From the NCBI GenBank assembly GCA_900766045.1, contig CAAFTW010000033.1, positions 1 through 61,353 on the forward strand: a stretch of DNA of 61,353 bases, written 5' to 3'. The notes beneath the pieces are model-generated. The model searched no databases, was not told the DNA's origin, and saw only the letters and a program-made list of their open reading frames with translations. The DNA is from Clostridia bacterium. Lineage in GTDB: Bacteria > Bacillota > Clostridia > Peptostreptococcales > Anaerovoracaceae. Position 1 is the stretch's first letter. Each line of letters opens with the position of its first letter. The translations under genes were made by a program, and so were the position numbers. Shown piece after piece: positions 17,447 to 26,554 of this stretch.

Positions 17447-19081
17447 ATGATTGATGCTGAAAGAATGCTTGAGAATCTGAAGCGCATGGTCCGTGTGCCG
17501 AGTGTATCGGGAACACCGGACGAAATTAAGGGCGCGGAGAAGATCGTGGAGCTGCTGAAGGAAATTCCGTATTTTCAGAAGCATCCGGATCATGTGAAAC
17601 TGCTCCCGCTTCAGCATGACCCGCTGAACCGGTCGATTGTCGCGGCCTTTCTTAAGGGGGACGGCACGAGCCGGAAGACGGTGATTCTGACGGGTCATTA
17701 TGATGTGGTCGATGTGGAGGAGTTCGGTTCGCTGAAAGATAAGGCCTTCGATGTGGACGAGCTTGCGAAGGTCCTGGACCAGCTTCCGATGGATGAAGAC
17801 TGTAAAAAGGATTATGAGAGCGGCGACTGGATTTTCGGCCGCGGAACGTCGGATATGAAGTACGGTCATGCGCTCTGTCTGGAGCTGCTGCGTTATTATT
17901 CCGAAAAGGGACTGAAGGGGAACATCGTCTATACAGCGGTCTGCGGTGAGGAGACGAACTCGGAGGGAATGCTCCGGGCAGTTCCTTTCTATAACGAGAT
18001 CCGTGAGAAGTATGACCTGGATTATCAGGCCCTTCTGATGACGGAGTGCTATATCGTGGATGAATATTCCGATCCCGCAACGCGCTATATTCACATCGGA
18101 GCGTCTGGAAAGATCATGCCGATGTTCTTCTTTGTGGGAGATGCGACCCATGGAGACGCGCCATTTATGGGACTGGACCCGAATCTGATGGCGTCAGAAG
18201 TTTACAGGCGGCTGAACATGAATGCGGAGTTCTGCCAGCAGGACAGAGGGGAAACTACACCGGTTCCGGTCTGCCTGAAGAATCAGGATTTAAAGAATAC
18301 CTATTCGGTTTCGACTCCGCTGTACAGTGCTTCGTATTATAACATTATTTCCGTTCATCTGGATCCGGAGAAGGCCATGGGCATGCTGAAACAGATCGCT
18401 GAGGATTCCTTCGCGGCGAGCCTGGATTTCATCAATGAAAAAGCGGATGCCCTGGGTAAGAAGTTCGGAAACCGTCCGGCGGTGAAGCAGTATGAGAAGA
18501 AGATCATGACCTACAGCGAGCTTCTGAAGCTGGCTGAAGAAAAGTATTCCGGAGATCTGAAGGAATATCTGATGAGCGATATTAAAGAGCTTCAGGATCA
18601 GGGCATGGAAATGCAGACCGTGGCGATTTATCTTGTGAAGAAGCTGTACGAGCTGGCGGCAGTTAACCAGCCATGCATCATCATTTCTCTGATTCCGCCG
18701 TATTATCCGGATGTTTACCCGGAGGATTCCGATCCGAAGCTGAAGAAGCTGCGTGCCGTGATGGACGACACAATGAATTTTGCGGACAAAAAGTACCAGA
18801 CAAGGATGGCAGTAAGAGATTACTACATGGGCCTGTCCGACCTGAGTTATACAGGAATCGACCCGGAGAAGAACTTTGATGAGATTTTTGAAAATGTTGC
18901 CGGAGTCAACCAGATGTATTTTCTGCCGACTGAAGATATGAAGAAATTCTCCGTTCCGGGAATAGTTATGGGAGGATATGGAAAGGATTTCCATAAGGCG
19001 ACGGAACGTCTGGAAAAACAGTACAATTTCCATGTGCTGCCTTACCTCTATATTCATATGATCGATGAACTGCTGGATTAG
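17447..19081 (+). CDS. M20-family hydrolase, RocB-like
   Basis: 544 residues. The M20 metal-site motifs are present: TGHYDVVDVEEFG (about residues 82-94), GRGTSDMKYG (bridging Asp) and CGEETNSEGM (catalytic Glu pair). Length and layout match the RocB branch, whose members go with arginine or ornithine use and whose exact reaction is not settled, rather than short ArgE/DapE enzymes. AAGGAGG precedes the ATG. Thirty bases separate it from the next gene. Inferred to cut an amide or peptide bond of an imported compound. Confidence 0.87.
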   Translation: MIDAERMLENLKRMVRVPSVSGTPDEIKGAEKIVELLKEIPYFQKHPDHVKLLPLQHDPLNRSIVAAFLKGDGTSRKTVILTGHYDVVDVEEFGSLKDKAFDVDELAKVLDQLPMDEDCKKDYESGDWIFGRGTSDMKYGHALCLELLRYYSEKGLKGNIVYTAVCGEETNSEGMLRAVPFYNEIREKYDLDYQALLMTECYIVDEYSDPATRYIHIGASGKIMPMFFFVGDATHGDAPFMGLDPNLMASEVYRRLNMNAEFCQQDRGETTPVPVCLKNQDLKNTYSVSTPLYSASYYNIISVHLDPEKAMGMLKQIAEDSFAASLDFINEKADALGKKFGNRPAVKQYEKKIMTYSELLKLAEEKYSGDLKEYLMSDIKELQDQGMEMQTVAIYLVKKLYELAAVNQPCIIISLIPPYYPDVYPEDSDPKLKKLRAVMDDTMNFADKKYQTRMAVRDYYMGLSDLSYTGIDPEKNFDEIFENVAGVNQMYFLPTEDMKKFSVPGIVMGGYGKDFHKATERLEKQYNFHVLPYLYIHMIDELLD

Positions 19082-19111
19082 TTACGGACGTATTCAGAGA
19101 GGAGTATTCAA

Positions 19112-20740
19112 TTGCAGAAACTGTTTTATAACGCAAAAGTCTATGTGGACAAGGGAAATTACCAGCAGGCAGTTCTGGTGGAGGACGGAAATATCAAGGC
19201 TGTCGGATCCAATGAAGAAGTTTCCCTTGCCGCCCATGCGGACGATCAGCTGAAGAAAATCGACTGCGGAGGCCATACACTTGTTCCTGGATTCAATGAT
19301 TCCCACATGCATTTTATGATGCTGGGGGAGACGAGAAATCAGGCGCAGATTGAAGGTGTGAAATCGATCGATGAAATGATCGGCATCTGCCGGAAATTTG
19401 CTGAAGAACATCCGGAGGTGAAAAGGAAAGGAATTCACGCTATCGGCTGGAATCAGGATCTGTTCACAGACAGTTCCCGCCTGCCGGACCGGCATGATAT
19501 GGATAAGATCAGCACGGAATTCCCGGTTGTGCTGGAAAGAATCTGCGGCCACATCGTTTCCACCAATACGAATGTGCTGGAAATGCTGGGCCTTCCAGAA
19601 AATACCCACGGAATGAAAGAAGGCGACTATGATCTGGATGAAGAGGGCAGACCGAATGGCATCTTCAGAGGAAACGGCTGCAATGTCGCAAAAGATCTGG
19701 TGCCGGACTTCACGATGGATGAACGTCTGAAGATCTTAAAGGAAACCATGGACTATGCAGTATCGGAAGGTGTGACCAGCGTGCAGAGCAATGATGTCGG
19801 TACAACCTTCATGCCGGGACCGGAATCTTTTCATCTGTTCCGGAAGATGTATGAGGACGGAGCTGGAAAGCTTCGTTACCGCCATCAGGTAAGCTTCAAC
19901 GACTATGACCAGCTGGAGCATTTCTTCCATGACGGAGAGTTCGTCCATGGCGATTACCCGGAAGACTCCTGGCTCACCCTGGGACCGCTGAAGCTGTTTA
20001 AGGACGGCAGCCTGGGAGCCAGAACCGCTCTGATGACCAACGGATATGTCGGCGACCGGGACAACCACGGACTGGAATGGATGAGCGCCGGGGATATGGA
20101 CCGTTACTGCAAGCTTGCAAAAGAGCATAATATGCAGGTGGTTACTCACTGCATCGGTGATGAGGCTGTCCGCCAGACCATCAACAGTTATGAGAAGGCG
20201 TTCGTTGACGGAAAGAATAAACTGAGACACGCGCTGATTCACTGCCAGATTACGGATAAAGAGCTCATCGACCGGATTGTGAAGGACGACATTCTGATCT
20301 TTGCGCAGCCGATCTTTATCGACTACGATATGACCATCGTAGAAGACCTGGTTGGTAAAGAGCTGGCATCGACTTCCTACGCCTTTGGAACCCTGATCCG
20401 TAAAGGCGCTCACGTCGCTTACGGAACCGATTGCCCGGTAGAGGACTGCAATCCATTCCCGAACATTTATATGGCTGTGACCAGAAAGAATAAGGAGGGT
20501 AAGCCGGAAGGCGGCTTTTATCCGAAGGAATGCGTGGATGTGGAAACGGCGGTTGACGCCTACACGAAGGAAAGTGCCTACGGAGAGTTCATGGAAGATA
20601 AGAAGGGCAGACTCAAGCCGGGTTACTATGCGGATATGGTTCTCCTTGACCGTGACATTTTTACCTGTGATCCGGAGGAAATCAAGCAGATTAAGCCGCT
20701 GATGACCGTAACCGGCGGAAAAATCGTGTTTGAACGGTAA
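19112..20740 (+). CDS. YtcJ-like amidohydrolase family protein
   Basis: 542 residues, TTG start supported by GAGAGGAG upstream (19097-19104). It has an N-terminal and C-terminal composite beta domain and a metal-dependent TIM barrel: GFNDSHMHFMM (the HxH ligands), ICGHIVS, FKDGSLGART, VVTHCIGDEAVRQ, HCQITD and GTDCPVED (catalytic Asp). This is the amidohydrolase-3/YtcJ branch, which removes N-acyl or formyl groups or opens cyclic amides. Likely the same transcript as the M20 gene. The actual substrate is unknown. Confidence 0.88.
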   Translation: MQKLFYNAKVYVDKGNYQQAVLVEDGNIKAVGSNEEVSLAAHADDQLKKIDCGGHTLVPGFNDSHMHFMMLGETRNQAQIEGVKSIDEMIGICRKFAEEHPEVKRKGIHAIGWNQDLFTDSSRLPDRHDMDKISTEFPVVLERICGHIVSTNTNVLEMLGLPENTHGMKEGDYDLDEEGRPNGIFRGNGCNVAKDLVPDFTMDERLKILKETMDYAVSEGVTSVQSNDVGTTFMPGPESFHLFRKMYEDGAGKLRYRHQVSFNDYDQLEHFFHDGEFVHGDYPEDSWLTLGPLKLFKDGSLGARTALMTNGYVGDRDNHGLEWMSAGDMDRYCKLAKEHNMQVVTHCIGDEAVRQTINSYEKAFVDGKNKLRHALIHCQITDKELIDRIVKDDILIFAQPIFIDYDMTIVEDLVGKELASTSYAFGTLIRKGAHVAYGTDCPVEDCNPFPNIYMAVTRKNKEGKPEGGFYPKECVDVETAVDAYTKESAYGEFMEDKKGRLKPGYYADMVLLDRDIFTCDPEEIKQIKPLMTVTGGKIVFER

Positions 20741-20824
20741 AAGTAAAAGATAAGCAGAGGAAATTCCGGGCTGTATTTTTTCTATGAATGCAGACAGAAA
20801 ATCTGAAAGGGAAGTATTCATATC

Positions 20825-20872
20825 AGGCCGCTGCAGCAAATATAAATTTTTTTCTGCACAGCGGCCTCTTTC
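20825..20872 (+). terminator. Terminator after the amidohydrolase gene
   Basis: AGGCCGCTG (20825-20833) pairs perfectly with CAGCGGCCT (20859-20867) around a 25-base AT-rich loop, then CTTTC. The long loop lowers confidence. Confidence 0.5.
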
Positions 20873-20934
20873 AATGCCCTGCAGCAGGAGAAATATTCTT
20901 ATACATAAATTTTATCCAATTTTTTCAATTGTTA

Positions 20935-20963
20935 TTGACGGAAGATTCAGCGGGTGGTACATT
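20935..20963 (+). promoter_or_regulatory. Promoter of the aminotransferase-to-ALDH operon
   Basis: TTGACG (20935-20940) and TACATT (20958-20963) are 17 bases apart. Transcription would begin at about 20970, immediately before the palindrome at 20973-20990. Confidence 0.6.
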
Positions 20964-20972
20964 AGAAATAGA

Positions 20973-20990
20973 TGTGAGTGACCGCTCACA
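20973..20990. promoter_or_regulatory. Operator-like palindrome, probable TetR-regulator site
   Basis: TGTGAG and CTCACA are perfect inverted 6-base arms around TGACCG. It covers the predicted start of transcription of the operon that encodes the TetR-family regulator at 23739, so autorepression is the simplest reading. The 8-base gap between TGTGA and TCACA does not fit a CRP site. Confidence 0.55.
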
Positions 20991-21076
20991 AACGAAGAGC
21001 AATTCTGAGTACAGTGGCCTTGAAAAAAATTCAGAATAAAATGAGAACAGGAGTGTTGAATCAGGGAGGTAAGGAA

Positions 21077-22561
21077 ATGGCATATAACGGTTACGCGATT
21101 GATGAGTATCTCGATGCGGATGCAGTTACGAAGCAGCTGGACGAGCTGATCAGAAAGCCGGTCTATACGATCCGCAAGGGTGCGCTGAGAAATTACGTGG
21201 ATAACTATTTTGAAAAGAAATGCGCGAAGTCAAAGGCGATGATCACCGAAGCAAAGAAGGTGATCCCGGGCGGTGTGCAGCATAATCTTGCATTTAATTA
21301 TCCATTCCCGATCGTGATCACAAAGGCAGAGGGCGCCAAGCTCTATGATATCGACGGAAATGAATATTACGACCTGCTTCAGGCAGGCGGACCGACGATT
21401 CTGGGAAGCAACGATCCGGTCGTCCGTGAGCATGTCATCGACCTGCTGAACACCTGCGGTCCGTCCACCGGACTTTTCCATGAATTTGAGTATAAGCTGG
21501 CGAAGAAGATTTCGGATATGGTTCCGAGCGTGGAGATGTTCCGTATGCTGGGATCGGGTACAGAAGCCTGCATGGTCGCGGCCCGCATCGCCCGTCTGGC
21601 AACGAAAAAGAAGAACATCCTGAAGATGGGCGGCGCCTACCACGGATGGTCTGATCAGATGGCATACGGCATCCGCGTGCCGGGGACAAAGGGCCTCATG
21701 TCCAAGGGAGTCCCTGGATTTGTCTTCAAGCACACGGATGAATTCTTCCCGAACGATCTGGAAGACCTGGAGCGTCATCTGAAGAAAAATCAGCTCACGG
21801 GCGGTACGGCGGCAGTATTTATCGAGCCGATCGGCCCGGAGAGCGGAACCCGTCCGGTATCGAAAGAATTCGTAAAAGGCTGTGAGCGGCTGGCTCACCG
21901 TTATGGTGCGCTTCTGGTCTGTGATGAAGTTGTTTCCGGCTTCCGTATCGGTCCGGGAGGAGCGCAGGGCTATTACGGAATCGATCCGGACCTGACCGTA
22001 TTCGGAAAAATCATCGCCGGCGGCTATCCGGGAGCAGGCGGAGTCGGCGGTCACAGAGACGTCATGGCTCACCTGGGTGCCGGACTTGATTCCTCCGGGA
22101 AGAAAGTCTCCAAGGCTCTCTGCGGCGGAACCATGGCGGCGACCCCGGTCAGCTGCGTAGCCGGATACTACACCTTATGTGAAATCGAGAAGAGAAACGC
22201 CTGCGAAGTCGCAGGACGGATGGGGGACCGCCTCACAAAGGGCCTGCAGAAATCCATAAAGAAATACAACCTGCCTTTCGTTGCTTTTAATATCGGCTCC
22301 GTCTGCCACCTGGATAACGCGGGAACCATGCACTTTGCAATTGACTGGAGCAAACCGTGGCAGATTCCGCATATCCTGAAGGAAACCAGCATCCGTCAGA
22401 AAGAGATGGAGCATATGGGCGCAGCTTACATGGCAGAGGGCATTGTCACCCTGGCAGGAACCCGTCTTTACACAAGCGCTGCGTATACAGAAGAAATGAT
22501 CGATGATGTCATCGCCCGTTTTGATAAGGTACTGAGTCAGTGCGGGCCGATGGAGCAGTAG
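21077..22561 (+). CDS. Class III aminotransferase, glutamate-1-semialdehyde aminomutase-like
   Basis: 494 residues of the PLP fold type I class III family: MLGSGTEACMVAARIAR (phosphate-binding), AYHGWSDQ, VCDEVVSGFRIG (Asp283 holds the PLP ring) and the Schiff-base Lys311 in VFGKIIAGGYPGAG. The GGxxPGAGGVGG loop is like HemL aminomutases, but there is a 60-residue N-terminal addition and no heme genes nearby, so a HemL role is doubtful. GGGAGGTAAGG sits before the ATG at 21077. First gene of an operon running to 27931. Probably moves an amino group to or from an aldehyde intermediate. Confidence 0.88.
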   Translation: MAYNGYAIDEYLDADAVTKQLDELIRKPVYTIRKGALRNYVDNYFEKKCAKSKAMITEAKKVIPGGVQHNLAFNYPFPIVITKAEGAKLYDIDGNEYYDLLQAGGPTILGSNDPVVREHVIDLLNTCGPSTGLFHEFEYKLAKKISDMVPSVEMFRMLGSGTEACMVAARIARLATKKKNILKMGGAYHGWSDQMAYGIRVPGTKGLMSKGVPGFVFKHTDEFFPNDLEDLERHLKKNQLTGGTAAVFIEPIGPESGTRPVSKEFVKGCERLAHRYGALLVCDEVVSGFRIGPGGAQGYYGIDPDLTVFGKIIAGGYPGAGGVGGHRDVMAHLGAGLDSSGKKVSKALCGGTMAATPVSCVAGYYTLCEIEKRNACEVAGRMGDRLTKGLQKSIKKYNLPFVAFNIGSVCHLDNAGTMHFAIDWSKPWQIPHILKETSIRQKEMEHMGAAYMAEGIVTLAGTRLYTSAAYTEEMIDDVIARFDKVLSQCGPMEQ

Positions 22562-22576
22562 AGAGGAAGGCAGAAC

Positions 22577-23761
22577 ATGAGTTATACAGAAGAAGAGGCC
22601 AGGCAGCTCGTCATCGGAGCGGGCCGCCGCCTGCTGGAAGAGGGTCTGACCGCCAGAACCTGGGGAAATATCAGCGCCCGGATTTCAGAGGATGAGTTTA
22701 TCATAACACCGAGCGGAATGGCTTATGAAACTCTTCTGCCGGAAGAGCTGGTCCGGGTCAGAATCGAAGACTGCAGTTATGAGGGAGAAATCAAGCCGTC
22801 CAGCGAAAAATGGATCCACGCGGATGCCTACAGGCTGCGTCCGGAGGTGAATTTCATTATTCACACCCATCAGCCCTGCGCTTCCGCGGTCAGCGTCATG
22901 GGGCAGGCGGTTCCGGTCAGTGATCCTGCCGCAGCAGCACTCCTGGGCCATTCCATCCCATGCGCGGGATATGGCATTTCATCCACGCAGAAACTGCGCC
23001 ATCAGGTGGAGAAAGCAGTGAAGCAGTACACAAACCGGACGGTTTTCCTGATGAAAAGCCACGGAGCATTTATACTGGCCGAAGATGAGGATGAAGCCTT
23101 CCACAAGGCACAGCTGCTGGAAGATGCCTGCCGGGAAGAACTCCGCTGGGCGGGTGGAAAAGAGCCATTCTTTAAGCGTTTTCACTGCCATCAGCCTTAT
23201 CAGATCCCGGATTACGGCAACAGTTTCCGCAGCGGGGACAAAATGAACATCCTGGAAAACGGAACAGCAAGGGAATACCGGATTGGTGACCTGCCGGAAG
23301 ATGCCGGTCCTGCAGCGCGGCTCCACGAAGGAATTTACCAGAACGATCCGGATCTTACTTGCATTCTTCATAATCAGACAGAGGATGTCGCCGCTTACAG
23401 TGCGGCGGGTATCACGCTCCCTCCTTATCTGGATGATCTGGCCCAGGTGGCAGGTCCGGATATAAAATGTCTGCGGCTGACAGAAATAGCAGCTGGTCCG
23501 GTTATCCGGGCACTGCGTGGAAGAAACGCAGTTCTGCTTTCTTATGGCGGAGCGCTTGTTACCGGCGTAACAAAGGAAGACGCAGAAGCGGTCGGCATGA
23601 TTCTGGACAAGGCATGTAAAGCAGCGATCTATGATTCAGCCTGCAGCAGGATTCCATGCCATGCCCTGATGAAAGCAGACGCATTGCTGCAGCGCTGTTT
23701 TTACCTGAACAGTTATTCAAAGAGGATCGGACAGGCGGATGAAGAGACTGACGGAGAGTAA
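22577..23761 (+). CDS. Tandem class II aldolase/adducin-domain protein
   Basis: 394 residues with two aldolase/adducin folds. The first (1-200) is complete: TWGNISAR phosphate loop, TPSGM, Glu77 in SSEKWIHADAY, zinc His96 and His98 in IIHTHQP, and a third His in MKSHGAF. The second (about 240-380) keeps the shape (RLHEGIYQNDPDLTCILHNQTEDVAAYS, LLSYGGALVTG) but the HTH pair is replaced by HNQ and the third His by Tyr-Gly, so it should not bind zinc. Known family reactions: cleavage or epimerisation of sugar phosphates such as fuculose or ribulose phosphate. With the FGGY kinase downstream this suggests a phosphorylated sugar-like substrate. Its end overlaps the TetR gene by 23 bases. Confidence 0.85.
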   Translation: MSYTEEEARQLVIGAGRRLLEEGLTARTWGNISARISEDEFIITPSGMAYETLLPEELVRVRIEDCSYEGEIKPSSEKWIHADAYRLRPEVNFIIHTHQPCASAVSVMGQAVPVSDPAAAALLGHSIPCAGYGISSTQKLRHQVEKAVKQYTNRTVFLMKSHGAFILAEDEDEAFHKAQLLEDACREELRWAGGKEPFFKRFHCHQPYQIPDYGNSFRSGDKMNILENGTAREYRIGDLPEDAGPAARLHEGIYQNDPDLTCILHNQTEDVAAYSAAGITLPPYLDDLAQVAGPDIKCLRLTEIAAGPVIRALRGRNAVLLSYGGALVTGVTKEDAEAVGMILDKACKAAIYDSACSRIPCHALMKADALLQRCFYLNSYSKRIGQADEETDGE

Positions 23762-24425
23762 ACAGAAAGAAATTATTCAGACTGGAATTGCAGAATTTGC
23801 GAAGCTTGGCTATGATGGTGCGAATATCAACGTGATTGCGAAAAAGGCCGGGATCAGTGTCGGTGTGCTCTATAAGTATTATGAGAGTAAAGAAGCATTT
23901 TTTCTGGCCTGTGTAAGGAAAAGCCTGGAAACTCTGCATCAGCTCCTGGATCCGGAAGGGTTCAGAGGGCTTCAGCCGGAAGAAGCCGCCGGGAAACTGG
24001 TCCAGGCTGCCGTGAATTTTTCCAGGGACAGCCGGGATGAAGTGCTTCTCTATCACCAGATTACCAATTGGGAGCAGGGTGAAAAAACAAGGGAGCTGGC
24101 CCGTGAAATTGAAGGGGACTCCTCATCCATTTATGTACAGCTGATGCGGAGTTTCCAGGAGCGCGGCATGCTGCGTACAGACGTAAAGCCGGAGTATCTG
24201 GCCATGTTCTTTGATAATCTTCTGATGATGCTTCAGTTTTCCGGAAGCTGCACCTACTATGATGAGCGCTGGCGGCTGTACTGCGGGAAGACAGATAAAG
24301 AAGAACTGGCTGCTCAGATGATAAGAATGCTGGCGGGATTTTTCTGCAATCCGGACGAAAAAGATCGGTCAGGCGATGCGGATCCCGTTTTTTCAGAAAA
24401 GAAAAACGGCGGGCCTGATCGTTAA
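23739..24425 (+). CDS. TetR/AcrR-family regulator
   Basis: 228 residues. N-terminal helix-turn-helix (about 10-55: EIIQTGIAEFAKLGYDGANINVIAKKAGISVGVLYKYYESKEAFF, the classic TetR block given here as description of its span) and a variable helical ligand domain. The gene starts inside the end of the aldolase gene, so it is translated from the same transcript. It probably represses its own operon through the palindrome at 20973, lifted by the pathway substrate; that is inference. Confidence 0.9.
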   Translation: MKRLTESKQKEIIQTGIAEFAKLGYDGANINVIAKKAGISVGVLYKYYESKEAFFLACVRKSLETLHQLLDPEGFRGLQPEEAAGKLVQAAVNFSRDSRDEVLLYHQITNWEQGEKTRELAREIEGDSSSIYVQLMRSFQERGMLRTDVKPEYLAMFFDNLLMMLQFSGSCTYYDERWRLYCGKTDKEELAAQMIRMLAGFFCNPDEKDRSGDADPVFSEKKNGGPDR

Positions 24426-24469
24426 CCGTGAAGTGATGAGACAGTGATTTATTATGCGGGAGGTGTGAA

Positions 24470-26068
24470 ATGGCTAAGATTCTGGCGTTCGATGTAGGCA
24501 CCACAGGGGTGAAAACCTGTATCGTGGAAGCCGGAAAAACCTTAAAGCTGCTGGCCGGAGTCAGTGCGGGATATAAGCTGTATCTGTTTCCGGACGGCGG
24601 GGCAGAACAGGATCAGGATGAATGGTGGGATGCCATGTGCAGAACCAGCAGAGAAGTGTTAGAAAAGACCGGTACAAAGCCAGAAGAGATTGTCGGTATC
24701 TCTTTCTGCTCACAGATGCAGGGTCTGGTTCTGGTGGACCGGGAGGGAAAGCCGGTCCGCAGGCCGATGAGTTACATGGATCAGCGGGCAAAAAATGAGA
24801 TTCGCGAGGGTATGCAGAAAGGCATCTGCATCGCGGGAGGAAACGTTTTCCGCCTGCTGGAGTGCATCCGGAAAACCGGTGCAGCTCCGCTCAGCGTGAA
24901 GGACCCGGTCTGGAAATATAAATGGGTAGAGAAGCATGAGCCTGAAAATTTCTGCCTCGTATATAAATGGCTGGATGTCAAGGAAAGTCTGATTGCAAGG
25001 GCGACGGGAAAATTCGTGATGACCCGGGATTCCGCCTTTTCTACCATGCTTTATGATACGAGGAAGGGGCACGAAGGCTGGAGTAAGGAGCTCTGCCGGA
25101 TGTTCGGAGTCAATATGGATCACCTGCCGGAAATTATCGAATGTCAGGATAAGGCCGGAATGCTTCAGGAGGGCCCGGCGGAAGAACTGGGACTTCAGGC
25201 CGGAACGCCGGTCTTCGGCGGAGGCGGCGACGCGACACTGATCGGTGTCGGCGCCGGAGCAGTCGGTCTTGGTGACACCCATATTTATCAGGGAACCAGC
25301 GGCTGGGTGGAAACGGTTACCGATAAGCAGACCGTTGATGCCTTTTCTATGATCGCTGCAATTGTCGGAGCAGAAAAAGACCGATTCAATTATTTCGCTG
25401 AGATGGAAACCGCTGGAAAATGTCTGGAGTGGGTAAAAGAGCATCTGGCTCTGGATGAAATCGGAATTTATCTGGAGAAACATGATGTAACAGAAGGAAG
25501 AGAAGCCATATACAGCAGTCTCTTCACTTATCTGACAGATACGATAAAAAAAGCAGAACCGGGTTCTGGAGGTGTGATTTTTACACCATGGCTTCATGGA
25601 AACCGCTGTCCGTTTGAAGATCCGTCCTCTGCGGGAATGTTTTTCAACATCCGTCTTGAAACGGGAAAAACAGAACTGATACGTGCTGTTATAGAAGGAA
25701 TCTGCTTCCATCTGAAATGGATGCTTGAATGTGCGGATAAGAAGGTAAAATCTTCTCAACATATTCGTTTTGTTGGAGGCGGTGCCCTCTCTCCGGTAAC
25801 CTGTCAGATTCTCTCTGATATCCTGGGAAGAAGGATTGAGACTGTTCCGGACCCTCAGGATGTGGGATCTGTCGGTGCTGCCGCTGTGGCATGCCAGGGC
25901 CTCGGCTATTTCGACCATCTGGATGATGTCCGGAAGCTTATTCCCGTCACACATTCCTATGAACCGACGAAAGATCCGGACATCAGAAAGCTCTATGACC
26001 GGAATTATCAGGTATTTAAGAGACTTTATGAGAATAACCGGAAGAATTTTTCACAGCTGAATGGATAA
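24470..26068 (+). CDS. FGGY-family carbohydrate kinase, xylulokinase-like
   Basis: 532 residues. It has the N-terminal ATPase loop FDVGTTGVKTCIV, the substrate motif SYMDQRA, the second phosphate loop GTSGWVE and the C-terminal FGGY signature region FVGGGALSPVTCQILSDILG. Closest in layout to xylulokinases. It phosphorylates a polyol or ketose; which one is not readable. GGGAGG lies before the ATG. In the operon it stands between a TetR regulator and a GtrA protein, and would supply the phosphorylated substrate for the class II aldolase. Confidence 0.9.
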   Translation: MAKILAFDVGTTGVKTCIVEAGKTLKLLAGVSAGYKLYLFPDGGAEQDQDEWWDAMCRTSREVLEKTGTKPEEIVGISFCSQMQGLVLVDREGKPVRRPMSYMDQRAKNEIREGMQKGICIAGGNVFRLLECIRKTGAAPLSVKDPVWKYKWVEKHEPENFCLVYKWLDVKESLIARATGKFVMTRDSAFSTMLYDTRKGHEGWSKELCRMFGVNMDHLPEIIECQDKAGMLQEGPAEELGLQAGTPVFGGGGDATLIGVGAGAVGLGDTHIYQGTSGWVETVTDKQTVDAFSMIAAIVGAEKDRFNYFAEMETAGKCLEWVKEHLALDEIGIYLEKHDVTEGREAIYSSLFTYLTDTIKKAEPGSGGVIFTPWLHGNRCPFEDPSSAGMFFNIRLETGKTELIRAVIEGICFHLKWMLECADKKVKSSQHIRFVGGGALSPVTCQILSDILGRRIETVPDPQDVGSVGAAAVACQGLGYFDHLDDVRKLIPVTHSYEPTKDPDIRKLYDRNYQVFKRLYENNRKNFSQLNG

Positions 26069-26086
26069 TGGGGAAGGAGAGCGGTG

Positions 26087-26548
26087 ATGAGTGGTAATAT
26101 AAACCGTAAAAAAGAAGCCGTGCGATCGATAAAATTTTTCTTGTTTTCAATTTCTGCCGGCGTGATTGAACTTGGCGTTTTTGCTTTGTTTGAAACGATA
26201 ACGAACTGGCCGTACTGGCCGCGCTATCTGATCGCCCTGATCTGCTCTGTCCTGTGGAATTTTACACTGAACCGGCGTTATACCTTTAAATCGGCGAATA
26301 ATGTGCCGATTGCTATGCTGAAGGTCGCTCTGTTCTACTGTGTTTTTACACCGGTTACGACGATTAGCGGAAATTTTCTGGCTGAAAGCTGCGGCTGGAA
26401 TGATTATTTAGTAACGATTCTGAATATGCTCTGTAATTTTATTACGGAATTTCTATACGACCGTTTCTTCGTGTTTGGAAAGACGCTGGATACGAACGCA
26501 CTCGCTCAGAAGGAGCGGGAGAAAGCAGCGGTCAGAGAGGAGGAGTAA
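26087..26548 (+). CDS. GtrA-family small membrane protein
   Basis: 153 residues with four predicted membrane helices (SIKFFLFSISAGVIELGVFALFE begins helix 1 at about residue 14) and the LNRRYTFKS motif between helices 2 and 3, which marks GtrA proteins. The family helps move lipid-linked sugars across the membrane for surface glycosylation. A GTG at 26084 is an equally possible start; the ATG has better spacing to GGAAGGAGAG. Finding it inside a catabolic operon is odd; the link to its neighbours is not clear. Confidence 0.82.
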   Translation: MSGNINRKKEAVRSIKFFLFSISAGVIELGVFALFETITNWPYWPRYLIALICSVLWNFTLNRRYTFKSANNVPIAMLKVALFYCVFTPVTTISGNFLAESCGWNDYLVTILNMLCNFITEFLYDRFFVFGKTLDTNALAQKEREKAAVREEE

Positions 26549-26554
26549 GATAAA

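Larger units (their letters stand above)
20741..21076. other. Regulatory gap before the aminotransferase-aldolase operon
   Basis: No gene seen. It holds a terminator for the amidohydrolase transcript, then a consensus-like promoter and an operator-like palindrome, each listed separately. Confidence 0.6.

Noticed and set aside
20973..20990. CRP-type site TGTGA...TCACA
   Set aside because: The gap between the half-sites is 8 bases, not 6; a TetR operator explains it better.
21077..22561. Calling the aminotransferase HemL
   Set aside because: It has a long N-terminal addition and sits in a catabolic operon without any heme gene, so the aminomutase name is not safe.
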